Assembly: GCF_002878395.1 (NCBI RefSeq)
Contig: NC_061120.1
Location: 113,322,907-113,386,906 of the forward strand
Length of the DNA: 64,000 bases
DNA from: Capsicum annuum
Taxonomy: Eukaryota; Streptophyta; Magnoliopsida; Solanales; Solanaceae
Reading direction: 5' to 3'
The translations under genes and the position numbers were made by a program. The notes under the pieces were generated by a model that saw nothing but the letters and a program-made list of their open reading frames with translations, was not told the origin of the DNA and ran no database searches. Shown here in pieces: positions 59,096 through 64,000 of the stretch. Within the stretch, counting starts at the first letter, position 1; every line of letters begins with the position of its first letter.

Positions 59096-60480
59096 ATGGC
59101 TAGGATGCGTGCTACCACTACATATGAGGGTCTTGAGACTAAGCCTAGGGATATTATCACTATTCATAGATAAGCTAGATGTTATAGATAATATTGATAT
59201 GTGTGTCCCAACTAAGGGCAAGGATAGAGGGCCTCTACTAGACCTTATTTCTGCTCCAGAGCAAGAGATTCTTCTTCCCCAGCCAATGGTAGACCAGGGA
59301 CCAACCCAGGATCCATAAGGGTTTATTTCTTCCTTAGTGATCAAGGATGCCTTGGTTTAACTTTTAGGGTTGGTTGGTGGTGCATCATTTAATAGTGCAC
59401 AGTCTATAGATCAAAGTGGTTTTGAGGCTCCAAGAGGTGAGGTTCCTCCTACACAAGTTGTTGCTTAGGTGGTAGTTGCTCAACCAGTGGTCGCCTAACC
59501 TTCTAGGTCTGTCGAGGAGCAAAAGATATTATATAGGTTCTTGAGGTTAGCTTCCCCTATGTTTTCTGGTGAACCTGGCGAGGATGCTGATGAGTTTTTG
59601 ATTTGTTGTGAGCATACACTCCAAGATTTGGGCTCATAGTTTGTATTACACTACTTTTTAGTTAGACTTGGTCACTCGACATTGGTGAAGAGGTCATCTT
59701 GATTACAGGATAATAGTATTTTGTTCTTTGACTTGAGCTTAGTCTTTGAGATTTTCTTGGAGAAGTGTGTGCCTCGAAACCTTATAGATTGTTTGAGTGA
59801 TTAGTTTTGTAGATTAGAGTAGGACTCCATAACGTTTATGGTGTATGTGGCTCTTTTTTTATGAGTTGTCTAGGCATGCTACTTCTATTATGGATACTGA
59901 GTATGAAAGGGTTTGATATTTCATTTGAGGATTAGGACTTCCCCTTTGCTTGTCTACTTAGAGTTTGGTAACTGTGGGTAGCTCTTTTCCTAAGGTTTTT
60001 TATCATGATCAGGTGATGGAAGATATTCATCATGAGGCCCAAAGGGGCAGTGATAAGAGTCCTAGATATCAAGGTAGTTTTAATGGGAGTCATAATAGCT
60101 CCCGATTCATATAAAATAGTTCTCATAGTAAATACCCTCCACACTAGTAGTATCAGCCTTAAATTTATCTTAATAGAGCCATTCATGCAACGCTTCAAAT
60201 TACTAATGAAGCTCAACCTTGTGTTGTGATTGTCCTTGTTAGGGTAGTGGTCAGTCTTTGAGGGGTTTATCTTTTGGTTAATTTAGTCGAGGTGGCTATT
60301 TTGGGTTAGCAGCATCTTTTGGTTCTTGTACTGCTCAGGTGACTTGTTATAGTTATGGGGGTCATGGTCATTGTTAATGAGAGTTCCCTAGTCTTGGGGT
60401 GATTATTGTTTCATCTTAGAGTGTTTCTCCAATTATTATCCCTCAGCTAGAGGTAGTTTCCCTGGTTGTAGGAATGGTCC
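59096..60480 (+). pseudogene. Element V gag, broken
   Basis: The ATG at 59096 gives MARMRATTTYEGLETKPRD before an early stop. The core at about 59535-59640 reads LASPMFSGEPGEDADEFL and then CEHTLQDLG, the usual chromovirus gag start. Further readable pieces are LVRLGH (about 59660) and DNSILFFDLSL (59710). A knuckle at 60345-60374 (CYSYGGHGHC) ends in stops. Gag would form the particle. Frames change often and stops are many, so this is a worn copy. The frame at 60032-60229 is a shadow, not the gag frame. Confidence 0.78.
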
Positions 60481-60519
60481 CAAAGGTGCTTGAGGTGGTT
60501 CTCAGGCAAGTAGGATAAG

Positions 60520-60935
60520 AGATCAACCTGAAACCCAATCAAGTGGTGGGTGTGGTCAATTGTATGTAGTATCTTCTAGACCTGAGGCTGAATCTTTGGA
60601 TGCAGTTGTAATAGGTACGATTCTGGTATACCATCAATCAACATTTTCCTTATTTATTTTGGGATCTATTTGTTCTTATGTATCTGTTTATTATGCTTTA
60701 CAGTTAGAGTTATCATGGGATTTATTATCCATGCCATTACATGTATCTACTCCTGTGGGTGATTCCTTAGTTATGGATTGGGTTTTTAATTATGTGTGAC
60801 TATTAAAGATGTTTATACCTATGATGATATATTATATTAGGTATAGTGGATTTTGATGTGATTATAAGCATGGACTGGTTATCTCACTGTCTTACGTCAA
60901 GGATTGTTATACCAAGACCATTACCTTAACTATGG
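60520..60935 (+). pseudogene. Element V protease
   Basis: An open frame to 60799 contains SRPEAESLDAVVIGTILVYH, then FILGSICSYVSVYYALQLEL, where the catalytic Asp of the usual DPGS is replaced by Ile. STPVGDSLVMDWV follows, and then, after a stop, VDFDVIISMDWLSH at about 60850-60890. The family is the gypsy aspartic protease that cuts Gag-Pol. It is inactive here by loss of the catalytic Asp. The frame runs to the target site of the solo LTR. Confidence 0.82.
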
Positions 60936-61653
60936 CCGGTTGTCACGCCTCAAATCCTATTGGGGCGGACTGGAACCTATAACCGAGGAGGCCCGAGAGA
61001 ACCATCTCATAACCTCATACTTCCTATGCATACCTCTATGACAACCCAAAATTCGGACAGTATCATGTCGTATATAAAAGGAAATAATCACCTGTATAAG
61101 ATTGAGTACACATATATATGTATATACAGATACTTATCTGTTGGATCCATCACGTCTATTAAAAAAATACCACCTTGACTGTACATTAGGTCTACAAAGC
61201 CACTAGGAAATACACAGAGTTTAACTAAGGTGGGGACATACCCCACCATATAACTAACTTCTATACAATACCAAAAGTGACAGGATATGACATGGAAAGC
61301 CCCGACGCAAACTAGAGTTCACCAAAAATAGCTAGATATCCTGGCTTCTACTTGTGCGGTGTATGAGCTGAGGTACCTGTGCCTACAATATGAAATGCAA
61401 GTCTCCCATGGGGGATGTCAGTATGAAATATGTACTGAGTATGTAAAGTTGTAGATAATCACATATGATATAGGAGCTCAATATAAATCAGAAACAAGTG
61501 AATAAATCGTACTAGGAGTGGATCACACTTATTAGAACTTGTGACAACTTGTACATTATATTTATTCAATCACTTTACCTTCAGTCTTATCATCTTTGTA
61601 ATCATTACTGTACTGTACTGTGACCATTAGGCTGTCTCCAGTACATATCAATT

Positions 61654-61751
61654 GGGATCGACCCATGATAGGCTTATGCCTCTGGGATACCACCCATAAA
61701 CATATAAATAGGGATCGACCCATGATAGGCTTGTGCCCCTAGGATACCACC
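61654..61751. repeat. 57-bp tandem repeat in the solo LTR
   Basis: gggatcgacccatgataggc at 61654 and 61711, with cttatgcctctgggatacca against cttgtgcccctaggatacca following. Confidence 0.9.
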
Positions 61752-61870
61752 AGATAAGAGAGAACTTCCATCACTTAGTTCAATTAATCTTTGAGATTGT
61801 TATTTTGGTCGCCACCGTATTTTTGATACTTTGAAACAATGATACATCAATAAGAGACATATAAATAGAC

Positions 61871-61990
61871 CATCAATGCAATAACAATGAAGTAATAACT
61901 CATTGGCACATCAATGAAGTGTTTTGGAGTCATCAATGCCATAACAATGAAGTAGGAACTTATTGGTATATCAATGAAACATTTTGGAGT
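61871..61990. repeat. 60-bp tandem repeat in the solo LTR
   Basis: Two adjoining copies start catcaatgc at 61871 and 61931 (ataacaatgaagta, then ttggagt), with about six differences. Confidence 0.9.
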
Positions 61991-63054
61991 CACTAATAGC
62001 ACATGGATATTGTTTGAGTAACCAGATACTTTCTGACATTCATTAGTACAGTAAACATGTAAGATTTGGAAGACAAGTAAGTATTGGAATGTCTTGACAT
62101 CTTGTAGGGTGGAAACAAGTTCATTGGTAACGTAGGACATCATACAAAACCATTATAGATCACATGTTATTGAATAACTTTGGAAACTTTCTTAATAGAA
62201 CAATTGTTCACTTTCATGCCAAAGATATGGTATAGAGTATGCTTTATATACCTGACTATCAACCTTCAATACTAGTCCCAAATGGACTTCCCGACTTTTC
62301 GGATTACTTATCTACAATGAACATATATAGCAATCTAGTATTAGCAACCAAATGTCACAATTCAATTATTTGAATTCACCAAACTAGTGGTTAAGTATTA
62401 AGCCTTAGTTACACTATAAAGGGTGTCACTTCAACCCTCTTATACTTCAATTACATTCACATGCCATGCATATTCATACAACATCCTCCAATATCAAGTT
62501 TGGATTCCTTTATCCTTCCAACCAATCCATTAAACCAAATTGAGCCATAGACATAAATAATCATCAATTCAATAGTATATAACCATATCCACTTCCATAA
62601 ATAAATTACCATATCCACCTTCCACAATTCAATACAATCAAACCATGCAAAATAGTCCATAATCCAAATTCCATCACCTTTCAATAACAACCAATACATA
62701 TAATCCTCTATCACACATATACATATGGAAAAGAACAAAGGCAAACAATATTCATACCTGAAAATTCACCTCTTGATTATGCAATCCTGTTTGCACAAAT
62801 AATAGGTTCCGTTCGAAGCTTTCGAGATGACAAAAACAGTTATCGAATTACTTTGGAATTTCTACGGTTGAATCAAAAGTAATTAGAAGGTCAAATTTGG
62901 CTAGGGTTTGTTCTTTATCAATTATTGATGATGAAAATGAGTTTTTGAAATAATATAAATGTATATATACACATATTCCGGTCCATAATATAATAGGAAA
63001 TGACCAAAATGCCTTTAAAATTTAAATAATGTTAAATCTGTCCTTTGGTGGACT

Positions 63055-63392
63055 GTTTTGGTAAGCTAAAGTATATCAGCCATAACTCTTTACTCCGATA
63101 TCAAATTTAGGTGAAATTGGTATCGTTGGAAGGATATTTCAAAGGGCTTTCATTTCATATAAAGTACGCCACCCAGTTTGTCCTGTACAAGGAGTTATGG
63201 TCATTTGAAGTTGACCCTAAAAATTTGTTTTGATAGGCTAAAGTAAAATTAGTATAACTCCTTACTCAGATGTTGGATTTGGATAAAACTAATTGAATTG
63301 GAAATAAGACTCAAAGATCTTTCTTTTCATAGGTCACAGCTCTCCCAATGCATTATATTAAGGGAGTTATATCGTTCGAAGTTGACCCAAAA
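63055..63392. repeat. Duplicated LTR module in the solo LTR
   Basis: Two related copies of about 160 bp (63055-63215 and 63240-63392), each with ataactc, ttactc, gat, ggaa, aaga, ttcatttcat or ttcttttcat, ggagttat and gaagttgaccc in order. Copies of the same module occur once in other LTRs of the window. Confidence 0.75.
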
Positions 63393-63684
63393 ATTTGACT
63401 GGCCTCAGTTGTTTGTGTGCAGGAAATTTTCCTGCACATTTACTATTCCCAAATATCCCGGCCATCATTTTATAGTTTAAAACATGCTCGATTATATCCA
63501 AAACCTATTCATTTTTGGAAACATTTATATCATTAGAAAGCTTATTCAATAACCTTCGCATGGAACCATCGACGGGAGAATTCCGGTATAAATAAAATAA
63601 AAAAATTAATTCCATATAAATAAGACCAATCTACATACTTGAATATGCCAATACACGTACTTGAATATAGGGTGTTACACCGGT

Positions 63685-64000
63685 ATACCTCGAGTCGTGT
63701 GTTAGGGAGTTGTTAGCTATGAGCCGACGAAGATTTTATCTTTTATGTGTGCTAGGAGGTTTATTTTGGAAGGTTGTGAGTCTTATATCGCTTATATCCA
63801 TGATGTTAGTATGGAGAGTCTGTCGCTTGACTTTGTTCCTATAGTTTGTGAGTTTTTTGATATTTTCCCTATCGATCTACCCGGTATACTCTGGCCTATG
63901 AGATTGAGTTCGTTATTGATCTTGAGCATGGCATCCAATTTATTTCTATGGGACCTACCATATGGTTCCTACTGAGCTTAAGAAGCTGAATTCTCAGCAC
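63685..64000 (+). pseudogene. Element V protease-RT linker and RT start
   Basis: It continues element V after the solo LTR: AYIHDVSMESLSLDFVPIVC, EFFDIFPIDLPGI, then in another frame a worn form of the usual YRMAPAELKELK segment. The window ends before the RT core. Stops and a frame change are present. Confidence 0.78.

Larger units (their letters stand above)
60941..63679 (-). mobile_element. Solo LTR with exact target duplication
   Basis: Edges tgtcacgcctcaaatcc and ggtgttaca delimit 2739 bp, flanked by identical ccggt (60936-60940 and 63680-63684). There is no internal region, so it is a solo LTR. Its family differs from the element III family in sequence but shares the module at 63055-63215 and again at 63240-63390 (tactc, gat, tt, gataaaact-like, gaagttgaccc). 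Strand is inferred from tgtcacg...tgttaca orientation as in element III. It splits the protease-RT linker of element V. Confidence 0.9.
26858..64000 (+). mobile_element. Ty3/gypsy element V, host of all right-hand insertions
   Basis: This plus-strand gypsy element starts with its 5' LTR at 26858 (tgtaataacccttcaggtca) and is still in pol at the window end. Stripped of insertions, its 5' LTR is 26858-27202, 45990-47258 and 49312-50243. Leader, gag (59096 onward), protease (60560-60935) and the linker before RT (63685 onward) follow. Insertions: a copia-like element with CACTA inside, a solo LTR, an endogenous caulimovirid and another solo LTR. Each leaves the element sequence readable across the gap; for example, the protein reads from cttaactatggccggt at 60940 directly into atacctcgag at 63685. 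Confidence 0.85.

Noticed and set aside
59109..59318. 69-codon plus-strand frame at the gag start
   Set aside because: Alternate frame of the element V gag region; the ATG at 59096 gives the recognisable gag start.
1..64000. CRISPR array, rRNA or functional tRNA gene
   Set aside because: No regular spacer array and no rRNA sequence seen. The tggtatcagagc-like strings are primer-binding sites, not tRNA genes.

Overview
This window is plant nuclear heterochromatin, most likely from a Solanaceae genome of the Solanum/Capsicum/Nicotiana type. That assignment is an inference from three things: the LTR families beginning TGTCACGACCC-like and ending TGTTACA, the leader and gag style of the Ty3/gypsy copies, and an A-rich endogenous pararetrovirus resembling solendoviruses and tomato EPRVs. 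I recognise no intact ordinary host gene. Nearly everything is transposable elements inserted into one another, at different stages of decay.

Left half (1-26357). All Ty3/gypsy copies here lie on the minus strand. Element I (about 1490-5868) keeps gag, protease and the start of RT, plus a 5' LTR. A worn LTR (about 8390-10143) and its internal remnant follow. Element II (11132-16896) has a 3' LTR, a coding-poor interior and a cut 5' LTR. A very small Ty1/copia derivative on the plus strand (16897-26358, 399 bp between its LTRs) carries element III inside its 5' LTR. Element III (17012-25447) is a full gag-pol gypsy copy with LTRs at both ends, a PBS and a near-matching 5-bp target duplication.

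Middle (26359-26857). This is a short non-repeat stretch holding what looks like the last exon of an unrecognised protein gene.

Right half (26858-64000). This is one plus-strand Ty3/gypsy element (element V) that runs off the window. Its 5' LTR is split by a copia-like element (27203-45984) and by a solo LTR (47259-49306). The copia-like element is itself split by an 11.9-kb CACTA DNA transposon (30672-42588), which carries both classic CACTA genes and smaller copia, LINE and SINE pieces. An endogenous caulimovirid (about 50258-58886) sits at the primer-binding site of element V. It keeps a coat-protein-like ORF, a movement protein, a polymerase, a transactivator and an intergenic promoter, broken by stops and frameshifts. 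The gag and protease of element V follow, then a second solo LTR (60941-63679) with an exact 5-bp duplication, then the start of its RT region.

The genes serve element replication only: reverse transcription and integration for the LTR elements, cut-and-paste transposition for CACTA, and pararetroviral replication, packaging and movement for the virus. All reading frames of any size are damaged except a few short viral ones and the viral RT-RNase H block. The most unusual observations are a second retropepsin-like domain fused to the viral movement protein, virus junctions that both carry tRNA-Met primer-binding motifs, a palindrome recurring about 13 times in one copia-like element, and the orphan exon.
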